From positions 124,001-188,000 of the forward strand of contig JARLJS010000151.1 of the NCBI GenBank assembly GCA_031291075.1: DNA of 64,000 bases, given 5' to 3'. This DNA is from Nevskia sp. (lineage in GTDB: Bacteria; Pseudomonadota; Gammaproteobacteria; Nevskiales; Nevskiaceae). The notes below the pieces were generated by a model that did no database searches, was not told the DNA's origin, and saw nothing but the letters and a program-made list of their open reading frames with translations. A program made the translations under genes and the position numbers. Shown piece after piece: positions 8,689 to 17,385 of this stretch (positions within the stretch are counted from its first letter, which is position 1; every line of letters begins with the position of its first letter).

Positions 8689-9515
8689 GCGTTTCGCTGG
8701 AACAGGGCATCCCGTTCCGCCCATCCGGCCCGTTCGGCCGCATCGCATGGCACTGGCGCCACGACCGCAAAGCCGAATTGTGGATGAGCTGGTATGCGAT
8801 GGTCTTCTTTTACAATCTCTTCGGCGTGGTGTTCGTCGGGCTCACCCACGTGATGCCGCCGCCGCAGCCGTACTGGGACGATGCCGAGGTGGCGCAGTGG
8901 TTCAGGCACTACCATTCAGGCTTGCTGGTCGGGTTCGGCATTATCTTTCTGATCTCCGGCCTCGTCGCGGCGTGCAATGCCCTCATCGCCTATTCGATGC
9001 GGCGCATGTCGGTCAGCCGCGCTTTCGCCTATTCGTACATCGCGATCTACTCGCTCAGCGCAACGCCCGGGATGCTGCTCACCGCGATCGTCCTCTCGGT
9101 CGGGGCGATGCGCCCCGAGCGGGACCCGCGGCTGATCCACTGGCTCTACGACATGGCCTTCATGTGCTTCGTCGGCACCATGGGAGTGTTTCTGATCGGG
9201 ACGCTGGTGTGGCTGATCGCTATCCTGATCGACCGCAACAAGGTGTTCCCGAAGTGGTTCGGTTATCTCAATATCTGCAACATGATCACGGAGTTCGTGG
9301 TCGCCCCCGCGTGGATCTTCAAGGCGGGCGTCTTTTCCTGGAACGGGACGATCGCATTCTGGATCGATACGGCTGTGTTCGTCGTCTATACGATCGCCTT
9401 CATTGTCCTGCTCAGGAAAATGATCGAGCGGGAGGATTTCGGCGACGGTCCGCTTCCCGGCAATGGCGCATCACTGTTCCTTGCGCCGGGCTTGCAGGAA
9501 GGGAGCGACCAATGA
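8685..9515 (+). CDS. Multi-pass inner-membrane protein, unknown (paralogue of previous gene)
   Basis: A 276-residue membrane protein with about six or seven helices after a hydrophilic N-terminus of about 30 residues. ATG 8685 overlaps the upstream stop, and its own stop overlaps the start of the COX3-like gene. It shares the RP-R-P-L / D-A-FxG / DR / WNG blocks with the preceding protein. Several His residues (HYHSG, LIHW) lie near helices and could bind haem or metal, but no diagnostic motif is visible. The genetic linkage suggests one membrane complex with the COX3- and COX4-like proteins. Confidence 0.75.
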   Translation: MSVSLEQGIPFRPSGPFGRIAWHWRHDRKAELWMSWYAMVFFYNLFGVVFVGLTHVMPPPQPYWDDAEVAQWFRHYHSGLLVGFGIIFLISGLVAACNALIAYSMRRMSVSRAFAYSYIAIYSLSATPGMLLTAIVLSVGAMRPERDPRLIHWLYDMAFMCFVGTMGVFLIGTLVWLIAILIDRNKVFPKWFGYLNICNMITEFVVAPAWIFKAGVFSWNGTIAFWIDTAVFVVYTIAFIVLLRKMIEREDFGDGPLPGNGASLFLAPGLQEGSDQ

Positions 9516-10105
9516 CGGACGCAGCGGCGACCGGTTCCGGAGCTACCGGCGGAAGGGTGCGCTACGTGCCCGGTCAGCCGGACATGTGGGCGTTCGTGCT
9601 GTTCGAAGCGCTGATTTTCAGCAGCTACTTCATCGTCTACATGATCCGGCGCGGCAGCGATCCGGACCTGTTTCTCGCGTCCCAGGAGCGGCTCAGCCCG
9701 GCTTTCGGCGTGTCGAACACCCTGGTCCTGCTACTCAGTTCCTGGCTGATGGCGCGCTGCGTCCAGGCATCCCGGGAAAAAAAATATGATGTCGCCCTGG
9801 GACAGGTCATCCTGGTCGCTATCTGCGGGTTGCTGTTCGCGGGCCTGAAGCTGTTCGAGTGGTCGCGCGAGATGGGCGAGGGACTGCGGTTTTCGACCAA
9901 TGAGTTCTTCTCCTTTTACTACTTTCTCACCGCGATCCACCTGCTCCACGTGCTGATCGGGTTTGTCGCCCTTGGAGTCGCCGTTTACCAGTTGCGCAGT
10001 CCCTTGAGCCGTTCCCAGGAAATCGTCGAGACCTGCGCCACCTATTGGCATATGGTCGACTTCCTGTGGGTCATCATTTTCGCCTTGCTTTACGTCATGA
10101 GGTGA
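9512..10105 (+). CDS. Cytochrome c oxidase subunit III family protein (NorE-like)
   Basis: A 197-residue protein with about five transmembrane helices and COX3 signatures: PGQPDMWAFVLFEALIFSSYF, EFFSFYYFLTAIHLLHVLIGF and ETCATYWHMVDFLWVIIFALLY. It is shorter than true COX3 (about 260) and matches the NorE-type branch. No subunit I or II gene lies nearby. ATG 9512 overlaps the upstream stop, so it belongs to the TonB operon. Role in electron transfer is uncertain; COX3-like proteins can support an oxidase or reductase complex encoded elsewhere. Confidence 0.85.
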   Translation: MTDAAATGSGATGGRVRYVPGQPDMWAFVLFEALIFSSYFIVYMIRRGSDPDLFLASQERLSPAFGVSNTLVLLLSSWLMARCVQASREKKYDVALGQVILVAICGLLFAGLKLFEWSREMGEGLRFSTNEFFSFYYFLTAIHLLHVLIGFVALGVAVYQLRSPLSRSQEIVETCATYWHMVDFLWVIIFALLYVMR

Positions 10106-10108
10106 TGC

Positions 10109-10405
10109 ATGAGCCCCGGGTCCGAAAAGAGGCTGGGAATCGCCTGGCTCATCCTGTCCGCGATCACCCTGATGTCCTGGTGGATCGGATCGAACCACGG
10201 GCATGCGCTCATGCGCAGCGCGCCCGTCACCTTCTGCGTCATCGCGCTTGCGGCGGTCAAGGTGCGGGTGGTTATCATGGAGTTCATGGAGGCCCGACAC
10301 GCTCCGAGGCTATTGCGGCGGATCACCGATGCCTGGCTTGCGCTTCTTGTCGTGTCCCTGCTCGTCATTTACGTGTTGAGTCGGGACGGCATTCGAGCAG
10401 GCTAG
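10109..10405 (+). CDS. Prokaryotic cytochrome c oxidase subunit IV-like (NorF-like)
   Basis: A 98-residue protein with three hydrophobic helices (IAWLILSAITLMSWW, FCVIALAAVKVRVVI, LALLVVSLLVIYVL). The ALAAVKVRVVIMEFMEARHAP segment matches the small COX4/NorF family, where a Lys-rich loop follows helix 2. GAGGTG sits just upstream of the ATG. NorE/NorF-like proteins often occur in tandem, as here. The 3' end overlaps the convergent CoA-transferase-like gene by 4 bases. Confidence 0.75.
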   Translation: MSPGSEKRLGIAWLILSAITLMSWWIGSNHGHALMRSAPVTFCVIALAAVKVRVVIMEFMEARHAPRLLRRITDAWLALLVVSLLVIYVLSRDGIRAG

Positions 10406-11673
10406 AACCCTCTCTGCCGGATGCCGCGGGCCGCACGCTCCAGTTCCTCGCGGAACGCCGGATGCGCGATGGCGGCTAGGCGGCGGGCGCGCTCGGACAG
10501 CGTCTGGCCCTTCAGTTCCGCGGCACCGAACTCTGTGACGATGACATCGACGTCGGAGCGCGGCGTGGTGACCGGTCCGGCCAGGCTGGCGGTGATGCGG
10601 CTGACTTTGCCGCCTTGCGCGGTGGCCGGAAGCGCGATGATGGCGCGACCGGCAGCTGCTCGGGCCCCGGCGCGTACGAAATCGACCTGGCCGCCGGTCC
10701 CTCCCAGGTAATGCGAACCGCTTTGCTCGGCATTGACCTGGCCGCTCAGGTCGACCTCGACCGCCGAGTTGATCGTGACAAGCTTGGGCAGCTGGGCCAG
10801 GATGGCCGCGTTGTGCGTGTAACGGGTGGCCCGCATGCCGATCTGCGGATTGTCGTGCGCGAAGGAAAACAGGCGCCGCGACCCGATGAGAGTGCCGGTG
10901 ATCGATACGCCCGTGTCGATCGGCTTGAGGGCATTGGTCACCACCCCGGCCTCCACCAGATCCACCACTCCGTCGCCGATCATGCCCGAGTGGACTCCCA
11001 GGTGGCGGCGGTCGCGCAGCAGTCGCAGGATGGCGTCCGGCACCGCACCGAAGCCGATCTGCAGGATTGCGCCGTCCTCGATGTAAGCGGCAACGATGCG
11101 GGCAATCGCATGGTCGGTGTCGCCGATCTGCGCGGGCCGCACCTCCACCGGCATCCGGGCAACGGCGACGGCGCAATCGATGCGGTCCGTCGGCAGCACC
11201 GCATCGCCATGGGTATATGGGACCAGCTCGTTGACCTCGGCGATGACCACGCGAGCCTTGGCCACCATCGACTGCACGAAATCGCCGGCCAGCCCGAAGC
11301 TGTGACGCCCATGGCGATCGGGCGGGCTGACCTGGAGAAAGGCGACGTCGCATCCGATCAGGCCCAGCTCGATCATGGGCCCCACCTGGCTGACATGGCA
11401 GGGCACGATGCCGAGTTTGTGCGCGGCAGCGAGCGTGCGCAACGCGCCGATTGCCCCCATGCTCGAGATGTCGATCTTCTCCGCGGCCCGGTCCAACAGG
11501 CCCGAAAAGCTGGTCGCGGCGAAGGCGGAAATATGGCCGATGTCGCCGGCCTGTGCAATCAGCGCTTCGATCAGCGTGGTTGGCTCCGCGCAGGCCTGTC
11601 CCCAGACGATGCGATCGCCGGCGCGCAGGAAGCGGCGCAGCTCCAGTGCGGCGGCATCCACCGTGGCGGTCAT
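10402..11673 (-). CDS. Acetyl-CoA hydrolase/CoA-transferase family protein
   Basis: A 423-residue member of the acetyl-CoA hydrolase/4-hydroxybutyrate CoA-transferase family. The N-terminal half holds DRIVWGQACAEPTTLIEALI; the C-terminal half holds GDGVVDLVEAGVVTN and IGMRATRYTHNAA. In active relatives the covalent Glu lies in a HTEM/HSEM-type motif before DG; here the motif reads HSGM, so that Glu appears to be Gly. Activity may be lost or altered. The start at 11673 overlaps the stop of the CitE-like gene by 4 bases, so the two are translationally coupled. Confidence 0.8.
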   Translation of the reverse strand: MTATVDAAALELRRFLRAGDRIVWGQACAEPTTLIEALIAQAGDIGHISAFAATSFSGLLDRAAEKIDISSMGAIGALRTLAAAHKLGIVPCHVSQVGPMIELGLIGCDVAFLQVSPPDRHGRHSFGLAGDFVQSMVAKARVVIAEVNELVPYTHGDAVLPTDRIDCAVAVARMPVEVRPAQIGDTDHAIARIVAAYIEDGAILQIGFGAVPDAILRLLRDRRHLGVHSGMIGDGVVDLVEAGVVTNALKPIDTGVSITGTLIGSRRLFSFAHDNPQIGMRATRYTHNAAILAQLPKLVTINSAVEVDLSGQVNAEQSGSHYLGGTGGQVDFVRAGARAAAGRAIIALPATAQGGKVSRITASLAGPVTTPRSDVDVIVTEFGAAELKGQTLSERARRLAAIAHPAFREELERAARGIRQRGF

Positions 11674-12560
11674 TGGCGCCCGGCCAGCGCCAGCAGCGCC
11701 TGTGCGCGTGCAAGATGGGGACGGTCCAGCATGGTCCCCTTGTGGCCGAGCGTTCCGGCGCCGGGGTTGGCGGCGAACAGCTCGACGATCTCCCGGGCCG
11801 CGGCCAGCTCGTCGGCGGTGGGCGAGAAGGCTTCGTTGATCACGTCGGCCTGCGCCGGATGGATGGCCAGCATGCCGCGAAAGCCGGCACGTCGTACCTG
11901 TGCCGCCCGCTGGCGCAGGCCGGCCTCGTCGCGAAAATCGCCGTGGATCGTTTCCACGGCATCCACGCGGGCGCTCGCCGCGCCCAGCAGGCACAAGCTG
12001 CGGGCCAGCTCGTAGGTGAATCCATAAGCGCCGTCCGCGCCGCGGTTTTCGCTCGCGCCCACGGCGTCGGCCAGGTCCTCGGCGCCCCAGGTCATCGCCG
12101 CCAGCCGGGGTGCGCCGGCGTAGGTGCCGGTGGTGAACATGCCCTCCGCGGTTTCGGTCACCAGAACGATGATCCGCGTAGACCCCAGCTCAATCCCGGC
12201 GGAAACCTCCAGGGCGGACAGGTAATGGTCCAGCCGCTCGATGTCCGCGCGGCCCCGCGACTTCGGCAGCATCACGCCGCCCGGTTGGGCGGGCATTACC
12301 GCCGCCAGATCGGCCAGCGCATCCGGTCCTTGCAGGGGGTTGATCCGCACCCACAGGCGCGCGCGATCCCGCGGCTGCGCCCTGAGCAGGTCGGCCACCA
12401 TGGAGCGGGCCTTGGGCCGTTGTTCGGCGGCCACCGCGTCTTCCAGGTCGAGGATGACGATATCCGCGCTGCCGGTGGCGGCCTTCTCCATCTTCTTCTG
12501 GCTGTCGCCCGGCGCAAAAAGCCATGAGCGTGCGCCGAGGCTGGTGCTTGCGCTTTCCAT
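11670..12560 (-). CDS. HpcH/HpaI aldolase family, CitE-like lyase
   Basis: A 296-residue TIM-barrel protein. It shows the CitE landmarks RSWLFAPGDSQKKMEKA, DIVILDLEDAVA, LWVRINP, VTETAEG (Mg-binding Glu) and MTWGAEDLADA. Relatives cleave citramalyl-, malyl- or beta-hydroxyacyl-CoA. No citrate-lyase alpha or gamma subunit is present, so it is probably a free-standing acyl-CoA lyase. GAGGAG precedes the ATG by 6 bases. It lies between the acyl-CoA dehydrogenase and the CoA-transferase-like gene in one minus-strand operon, which fits a beta-oxidation side route. Confidence 0.85.
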   Translation of the reverse strand: MESASTSLGARSWLFAPGDSQKKMEKAATGSADIVILDLEDAVAAEQRPKARSMVADLLRAQPRDRARLWVRINPLQGPDALADLAAVMPAQPGGVMLPKSRGRADIERLDHYLSALEVSAGIELGSTRIIVLVTETAEGMFTTGTYAGAPRLAAMTWGAEDLADAVGASENRGADGAYGFTYELARSLCLLGAASARVDAVETIHGDFRDEAGLRQRAAQVRRAGFRGMLAIHPAQADVINEAFSPTADELAAAREIVELFAANPGAGTLGHKGTMLDRPHLARAQALLALAGRQ

Positions 12561-12580
12561 CGCAGTCTCCTCGCGAAAAA

Positions 12581-13747
12581 TCAATAAGATTTGGGAAGCC
12601 CGAGGACCTTTTCGGCCAGGAAATTGAGAATCATGTGCGGCGTCACCGGCGCGATCCTGGGGATCAGCACTTCGCGCAGCAGGCGCTCCACGTGGAATTC
12701 CTGGGCGTAGCCCATCCCGCCCAGCGTGAGCATCGCGGTGTGACAGGCCTCGAAGGCGAATTCGCCGGCCAGGTACTTGCCCGCGTTGGCCTCCACGCCG
12801 CAATCCAGGCCCTGGTCGAACAGCTGCGCCGCCTTCATCACCATCAGGTTGGCGGCTTCGAGCTGCGCCCAGCACTTGGCCAAGGGATGCTGGATGCCCT
12901 GGTTCATGCCGATGGGGCGGTTGAAGACGATGCGCTCGCGCGCGTAGCTGGCCGCTCGCGTGATGGCGGCACGTCCGATGCCGATGGCCTCGGCGGCGAC
13001 CAGCACGCGCTCCGGGTTCAGGCCGTGGAGCAGCAGGCGGAAGCCCTCTCCCTCGGCGCCGATGCGATCCTCTTCGGGCACCCGCAGGTCCTGGATGAAC
13101 AGCATGTTCGAATCGACGGCGTGCCTGCCCATCTTGTGGATCAGCCGAACCTCCACCTTCGAGCGGTCGAGGCTGGTGTAGAACAGCGACAAGCCGTCGG
13201 TCTTGCGCTTGACCTGGTCCAAGGGGGTGGTGCGCGCCAGCAGCAGCATCTTGTTGGCGACCTGGGCGGTCGAAATCCAGATCTTTTCGCCGTTGACCCG
13301 GTAGCCCCCTTCGCAGCGCTCCGCGCGCGTCTTGATCTCGGTGGTGTTGAGGCCGGCGTTGGGTTCGGTCACGGCAAAGCAGACCCGGTCCTCGCCGCGT
13401 ACCACCGCGGGCAGTATCCGTTCCTTCTGGGCACCGGTGCCGAACAACACCACCGGCTGCACGCTGAACACCGGGATGTGGACGCTCGAGGCCCCGCTCA
13501 TGCCGGCCCCCGATTCGGCGATGGCCTGCATCATCACGGCCGCCTCGGTGATGCCCAGTCCCGAGCCGCCGTAGGCCGCCGGCATGGCGATGCCGAGCCA
13601 CCCGCCGTCGAGCAAGGCGCGGAAGAACTCCTGCGGAAATGCCGCGTCGCGATCGTGCTGCAGCCAATACTCGTCCGGGAAGCCGGCGCACAGCTTGAGG
13701 ATGGCATCCCTGATGCTCTGCTGATCGGCGGTCAATGCATGGTCCAT
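12581..13747 (-). CDS. Acyl-CoA dehydrogenase
   Basis: A 388-residue FAD-dependent acyl-CoA dehydrogenase of normal length. Markers: CFAVTEPNAGLNTTEIKTRA (FAD-binding strand), RYxVNGEKIWIS-type segment, GFRLLLHGLNPERVLVAAEAIGIG, and GGMGYAQEFHVERLLREV near the C-terminus, including the likely base region. It would introduce an alpha,beta double bond in an acyl-CoA. It is first in a three-gene minus-strand operon with the CitE-like and CoA-transferase-like genes. Operator site 2 lies 21 bp upstream of the start. Confidence 0.92.
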   Translation of the reverse strand: MDHALTADQQSIRDAILKLCAGFPDEYWLQHDRDAAFPQEFFRALLDGGWLGIAMPAAYGGSGLGITEAAVMMQAIAESGAGMSGASSVHIPVFSVQPVVLFGTGAQKERILPAVVRGEDRVCFAVTEPNAGLNTTEIKTRAERCEGGYRVNGEKIWISTAQVANKMLLLARTTPLDQVKRKTDGLSLFYTSLDRSKVEVRLIHKMGRHAVDSNMLFIQDLRVPEEDRIGAEGEGFRLLLHGLNPERVLVAAEAIGIGRAAITRAASYARERIVFNRPIGMNQGIQHPLAKCWAQLEAANLMVMKAAQLFDQGLDCGVEANAGKYLAGEFAFEACHTAMLTLGGMGYAQEFHVERLLREVLIPRIAPVTPHMILNFLAEKVLGLPKSY

Positions 13748-13768
13748 GGGGCGGCTGCCGGTAGAGAC

Positions 13769-13787
13769 TGGTCAACACTGCTGTGTA
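13769..13787. promoter_or_regulatory. Shared 19-bp operator, site 2
   Basis: TGGTCAACACTGCTGTGTA, in the divergent gap between the acyl-CoA dehydrogenase operon (21 bp away) and the CaiB-type gene (63 bp away). The core CAACA-C-TGCTG fits the consensus on both halves, so it could control both directions. Confidence 0.7.
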
Positions 13788-13850
13788 GTAATATAGCTGA
13801 AGGCGCTATAGTGACGCACCTCGGCAGGCGTGTTCGGATGGAGGATCACC

Positions 13851-15059
13851 ATGAGTAGGGAGCAGGGCGCAGGGCCGCTGGCCGGCGTGCGCATCGTCGA
13901 TCTGACCGCCATGGTCATGGGGCCGTACTGCACACAGATCCTGGCGGACATGGGGGCCGACGTGATCAAGATCGAGCCGCCGGAAGGCGATGGCGTGCGC
14001 TACATTTCGGTCGGTCCGGTGCGCGGCATGAGTGGCGTGTTCGTCAACGTCAACCGCGGCAAGCGCAGCGTGGTGCTGGATCTGCGCCAGGCCGCCGATG
14101 CGCAGGTCCTGCGCGAGCTGGTCGAGCAGGCCGATGTGTTCATCCATTCGATGCGGGCCAAGGCCATCGCCAAGCTCGGTTTCGCCTATGCCGAGGTCGC
14201 GGCCATCAATCCCACGATCGTCTATACCAATTGCTACGGCTACGGTCGGCGCGGGCCCGACCGGGACCTGACCGCCTACGACGACACGATCCAGGCCGAA
14301 TGCGGCCTGCCCGCGGTGCAGCAGATGCTGACCGGGGAACCCAACTTCGTCGGTTCGATCATCGCGGACAAGGTCGCCGGCCTGATGGCGGTCAACGCCA
14401 CGGTGATGGCGCTGTTCCATCGGTCGCGCACCGGGGAAGGCCAGGAAGTCGAGGTTGGCATGTTCGAAACCATGGCCGCATTCATGCTCGCCGAGCACGC
14501 CAATGGCGCGATGTTCGATCCGCCGCTGGGCACGGCCACCTACCCGCGCGCGGTGGCGCCCAACCGCCGGCCCTACAGGACGCGCGATGGCTATATCGCC
14601 GCCCTGATCTACAACGACAAGCAGTGGACGACATTCGTCGACGCGGTGAAGCCGGCCTGGGCCAGCGATCCCGCCTTCGCCACGCTGGAACAGCGGGCGC
14701 GACAGATCGACTCCATCTACGGACTGATCGCCGGAACCATCCGCGAACGCACCACCCAGGAATGGCTGGGTCTGTTCCGCAAGCTGGATATCCCGGCGGC
14801 GCCGCTGCGCACTCCGGCGGAGCTGTTCGACCATCCCCACCTCAATGCCGTGGGCTTCTTCCAGGTGGTGGATACGCCGCAGGGGCCGGTGCGCTTCCCG
14901 GGCGTGCCGACCTGGTTCTCGCGCACCCCGGGCCGCGTCGCCGGTCCGGCGCCGGGACTGGGCGAGCACACGCAGGAGGTGCTGGCGGAGCTGGGGCTGG
15001 GCGCCGCGGGCAGCCGTCCAGGCGAGAGTGTGACCGCGGGGCGCGCCGGCACGCCGTGA
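13851..15059 (+). CDS. CaiB/BaiF-type (class III) CoA-transferase
   Basis: A 402-residue class III CoA-transferase. Features: the N-terminal block LAGVRIVDLTAMVMGPYCTQILADMGADVIKIEPP, the NRGKRSVVLDL strand, and the likely catalytic Asp D173 in IIADKVAG. ATG 13851 is chosen over GTG 13830 because GGAGGATCACC precedes it at ideal spacing. The family moves CoA between carboxylic acids; bile-acid and carnitine enzymes belong to it. Here it probably activates a substrate or intermediate acid at the expense of another CoA ester. It is divergent from the acyl-CoA dehydrogenase operon, with operator site 2 between. Confidence 0.9.
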   Translation: MSREQGAGPLAGVRIVDLTAMVMGPYCTQILADMGADVIKIEPPEGDGVRYISVGPVRGMSGVFVNVNRGKRSVVLDLRQAADAQVLRELVEQADVFIHSMRAKAIAKLGFAYAEVAAINPTIVYTNCYGYGRRGPDRDLTAYDDTIQAECGLPAVQQMLTGEPNFVGSIIADKVAGLMAVNATVMALFHRSRTGEGQEVEVGMFETMAAFMLAEHANGAMFDPPLGTATYPRAVAPNRRPYRTRDGYIAALIYNDKQWTTFVDAVKPAWASDPAFATLEQRARQIDSIYGLIAGTIRERTTQEWLGLFRKLDIPAAPLRTPAELFDHPHLNAVGFFQVVDTPQGPVRFPGVPTWFSRTPGRVAGPAPGLGEHTQEVLAELGLGAAGSRPGESVTAGRAGTP

Positions 15060-15070
15060 AGTGGGTGCCG

Positions 15071-15086
15071 GCCCGCGGCGGCGGGC
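15071..15086. terminator. GC-rich stem-loop between convergent genes
   Basis: GCCCGC-GGCG-GCGGGC: a 6-bp perfect stem with a 4-base loop in the 28-bp gap between the CaiB-type gene and the convergent DapB-like gene. There is no T-run, so it would be a weak or Rho-assisted bidirectional terminator at most. Confidence 0.35.
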
Positions 15087-15087
15087 G

Positions 15088-16524
15088 TCAGGCCTTGGTC
15101 GCCTTGAACGGATAGCTGCCCATGAAGCCGGCCTTGCACTTTCCGCTCATGCGGTTGCCGTCGATGACGCCGGTGAACTCCACCTTGAGCTTCATCGGCC
15201 TGGTCACGTGATTGATCCAGCGGATCGTATTGTTCTCGATGGCGAGGTCCGTCATCGGCGAGTCCGTCCCTTGCCCGGACTGCACCCCGCTCCAGCGGCC
15301 GTCGATGCGTTGAATCGATAGTTCGGTGGCCTGCTCGCCCGTGGGACCCTTCACCACGAGCTGCCAACGGCCTTCCACCGAGGTCGATGTTTGCGGGGAG
15401 GTGTGCCGCTGCTGTGCCGCGGGCGGATGCGGCGCCGCTGCAAGCGGTATCGCACGCCTGGCCAGCGCCTTGGGGCGAAGCACGGATGTGACCGGCATGA
15501 GGTCGGCATAGGTGACGATACCCGGGCGCGCCGCCACCACCGCGGGTATCGCGTTCACCACCGGCGTCGCCGGAAACATGAAGCCGATCGTCATCAGCTC
15601 CTCGATCGGCAGGCTCAGGTCCTCCGGCAGCACGTCCACGCGCAGCTTCACCTGCGGGACACCGCTGATCTCGATGAGGTAGGCCATGGCGATATCCCAG
15701 GCGGGTTCGAGGTCCGGGGTGATGGTCCACTGCGCGATCAGCTCGATCACCGGTAGTCCGGCGGCAATGCCGAGCCAGCGCGAGAGAATGCCCGCGACGT
15801 GACCCTGCTTGACCGGCCGGCCCGGGATGTCGAGATCCTGGGTGGCGTGGGCGAATTCCACCTCGCAGCGCACGTCGTCGAGGGTGAACGCGAACTCCCT
15901 GGCAATGGCCTCCACCGCGTCTCCGAAGGGCAGCGTCGCCTTCTCGACATCCCTGGGGTGGGTCGGGTCACCGGCCGCCCGGCCCCAGCCCAGCTCGTCC
16001 TGGTTGGCGTCGCCGGCCCACAGTCCGATGTTGAACGATTCGGTGATGCGGATCAGATTGACTTCGCGGCAAAGGCCCGCCGCCGTGGCGGTCAGGTGGT
16101 CGACCCAGCCGGGGTTGATGCCGCTGCCGAAGAGGCTGGCTTGGCCTGCTTGTGCTGCCTCCTCCAGTTTTCGCCGCGCAGCCTCGCCGTAGGCGCGACC
16201 GGTCAGGAAGCTGGCCGTGGTGGCGATATTGATGCCGGCGCGCAGCAGCCGCTCCATGTGCCCGGTGTCCGGGTGCAGTGGCATGTACACCACGCAGTCG
16301 GGCTTGAGTGCGATCAGTTCGTCGATGTCGTTGGTGGCGCGGATGCCAAGCTTGCGGCCGAGCTTGACCAGGTCGCCGACGTCCTGGCCTGCCTTGTCGC
16401 GGCTGTAGGCGTAGACGCCCACCAGCTCAAGGTTCGGCCGTTCGAGCATGGCCTTGATCGCTTCGCGCGCCACCTTGCCCGTGGTCCACTGCACGATGCG
16501 CAGTCGCTTGTCGTTGCTGGTCAT
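15088..16524 (-). CDS. DapB-like NAD(P)-dependent oxidoreductase with C-terminal 97-residue domain
   Basis: A 478-residue protein. Residues 1-350 resemble dihydrodipicolinate-reductase-like/diaminopentanoate-dehydrogenase proteins: Rossmann start LRIVQWTTGKVAREAI, then GSGINPGWVDHLTATAAGLC. A Pro/Gln-rich linker leads to residues 382-478, a beta-rich domain with EGRW, DGRWSG, QSGQGT, IRWINH and MSGKCKAGFMGSYPF. The same domain ends the P450 encoded at 55283-56839; aligned without gaps, about half of the 97 positions are identical by hand count. The catalytic part probably reduces or oxidises an oxo or imine group; substrate unknown. It precedes no obvious operator. Confidence 0.8.
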   Translation of the reverse strand: MTSNDKRLRIVQWTTGKVAREAIKAMLERPNLELVGVYAYSRDKAGQDVGDLVKLGRKLGIRATNDIDELIALKPDCVVYMPLHPDTGHMERLLRAGINIATTASFLTGRAYGEAARRKLEEAAQAGQASLFGSGINPGWVDHLTATAAGLCREVNLIRITESFNIGLWAGDANQDELGWGRAAGDPTHPRDVEKATLPFGDAVEAIAREFAFTLDDVRCEVEFAHATQDLDIPGRPVKQGHVAGILSRWLGIAAGLPVIELIAQWTITPDLEPAWDIAMAYLIEISGVPQVKLRVDVLPEDLSLPIEELMTIGFMFPATPVVNAIPAVVAARPGIVTYADLMPVTSVLRPKALARRAIPLAAAPHPPAAQQRHTSPQTSTSVEGRWQLVVKGPTGEQATELSIQRIDGRWSGVQSGQGTDSPMTDLAIENNTIRWINHVTRPMKLKVEFTGVIDGNRMSGKCKAGFMGSYPFKATKA

Positions 16525-16591
16525 GGATATTCCGGGGTGCGAGGGGAGGGGTAACGGGTGGCTGCGATGCAGCCTGCGGGATGTGGTCGGC

Positions 16592-17353
16592 TCATCCGCG
16601 CCAGCCGCGGATGCGGTTGCCGCCGTCGCAGGAAACGACCTCGCAGGTGATGAAGCGACCTTCCGCCGAGGCCAGGAACAGGCATAGCCCGGCGACGTCG
16701 TCCGCCGCGCCGTGGAGGTTCAGCAGCTGCTGGCCGTGGATGCGTTCGAGCGTCCCCGGGGGGAGCTGCGTCCTGGCGGCCGGTGTCTCCACCAGGCCCG
16801 GCGCGATGGCATTGACGCGGATGCCGTCCGCGGCGAAGGTCTGGGCCATGCCGTAGGTCATCGCATTGAGCGCCGCCTTGGTCACGCCGTAGGCCGTGGC
16901 CGGGGCGTAGCCCGCCATGGAGGAGATGTTGAGCACCACGCCCTTGCTGCGGGCGAGCCCGGGACGCAGCGCCTGGGCGAGCAGCAGCGGCGCCACCGTG
17001 TTGATGGACAGCAGCCTCAGCCATTGCTCCTGCTTCAGCGATCCGAATCCGTACGCCAGGTCGCCGTACGCCAGGCCCGCATTGTTGACGAGCACGTCCA
17101 GCCGGGGATGTTCCCGCCCGATGCGCTCGGCGAACTGCAGGATCTCCGCTTCCACCGCCAGGTCGACGCGATGGGTCCGGCAGGTATGCCCTTGCCCATG
17201 CAATACCGACCCGGTGTTCCGCAGGCCGTCGGCGTCCACGTCGACCAGGATCAGCCGGGCGCCTTCCTGCGCAAAGCGCTGCGCCAGGGCCAGGCCCATG
17301 CCGCCGGCGGCGCCGGTGATCACGACGGTGGTGCCGGCAAAACGCTGGGTCAT
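16592..17353 (-). CDS. Short-chain dehydrogenase/reductase
   Basis: A 253-residue classical SDR. It has cofactor motif TGAAGGMG near residue 14, D in LVDVDADG (suggesting NAD preference), LVNNAG, catalytic Ser in NISSMAGYA, and YGVTK. The C-terminal CDGGNRIRGWRG is typical of the family. The start at 17353 fits the strand beginning TTVVITG; longer in-frame starts would add an unconserved extension. It lies 32 bp downstream of the Rieske oxygenase gene and is probably cotranscribed, oxidising a hydroxyl or diol product. Confidence 0.88.
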   Translation of the reverse strand: MTQRFAGTTVVITGAAGGMGLALAQRFAQEGARLILVDVDADGLRNTGSVLHGQGHTCRTHRVDLAVEAEILQFAERIGREHPRLDVLVNNAGLAYGDLAYGFGSLKQEQWLRLLSINTVAPLLLAQALRPGLARSKGVVLNISSMAGYAPATAYGVTKAALNAMTYGMAQTFAADGIRVNAIAPGLVETPAARTQLPPGTLERIHGQQLLNLHGAADDVAGLCLFLASAEGRFITCEVVSCDGGNRIRGWRG

Positions 17354-17385
17354 GGGATCGCGGTTCCGCGCGCGGGCACCTGGGC

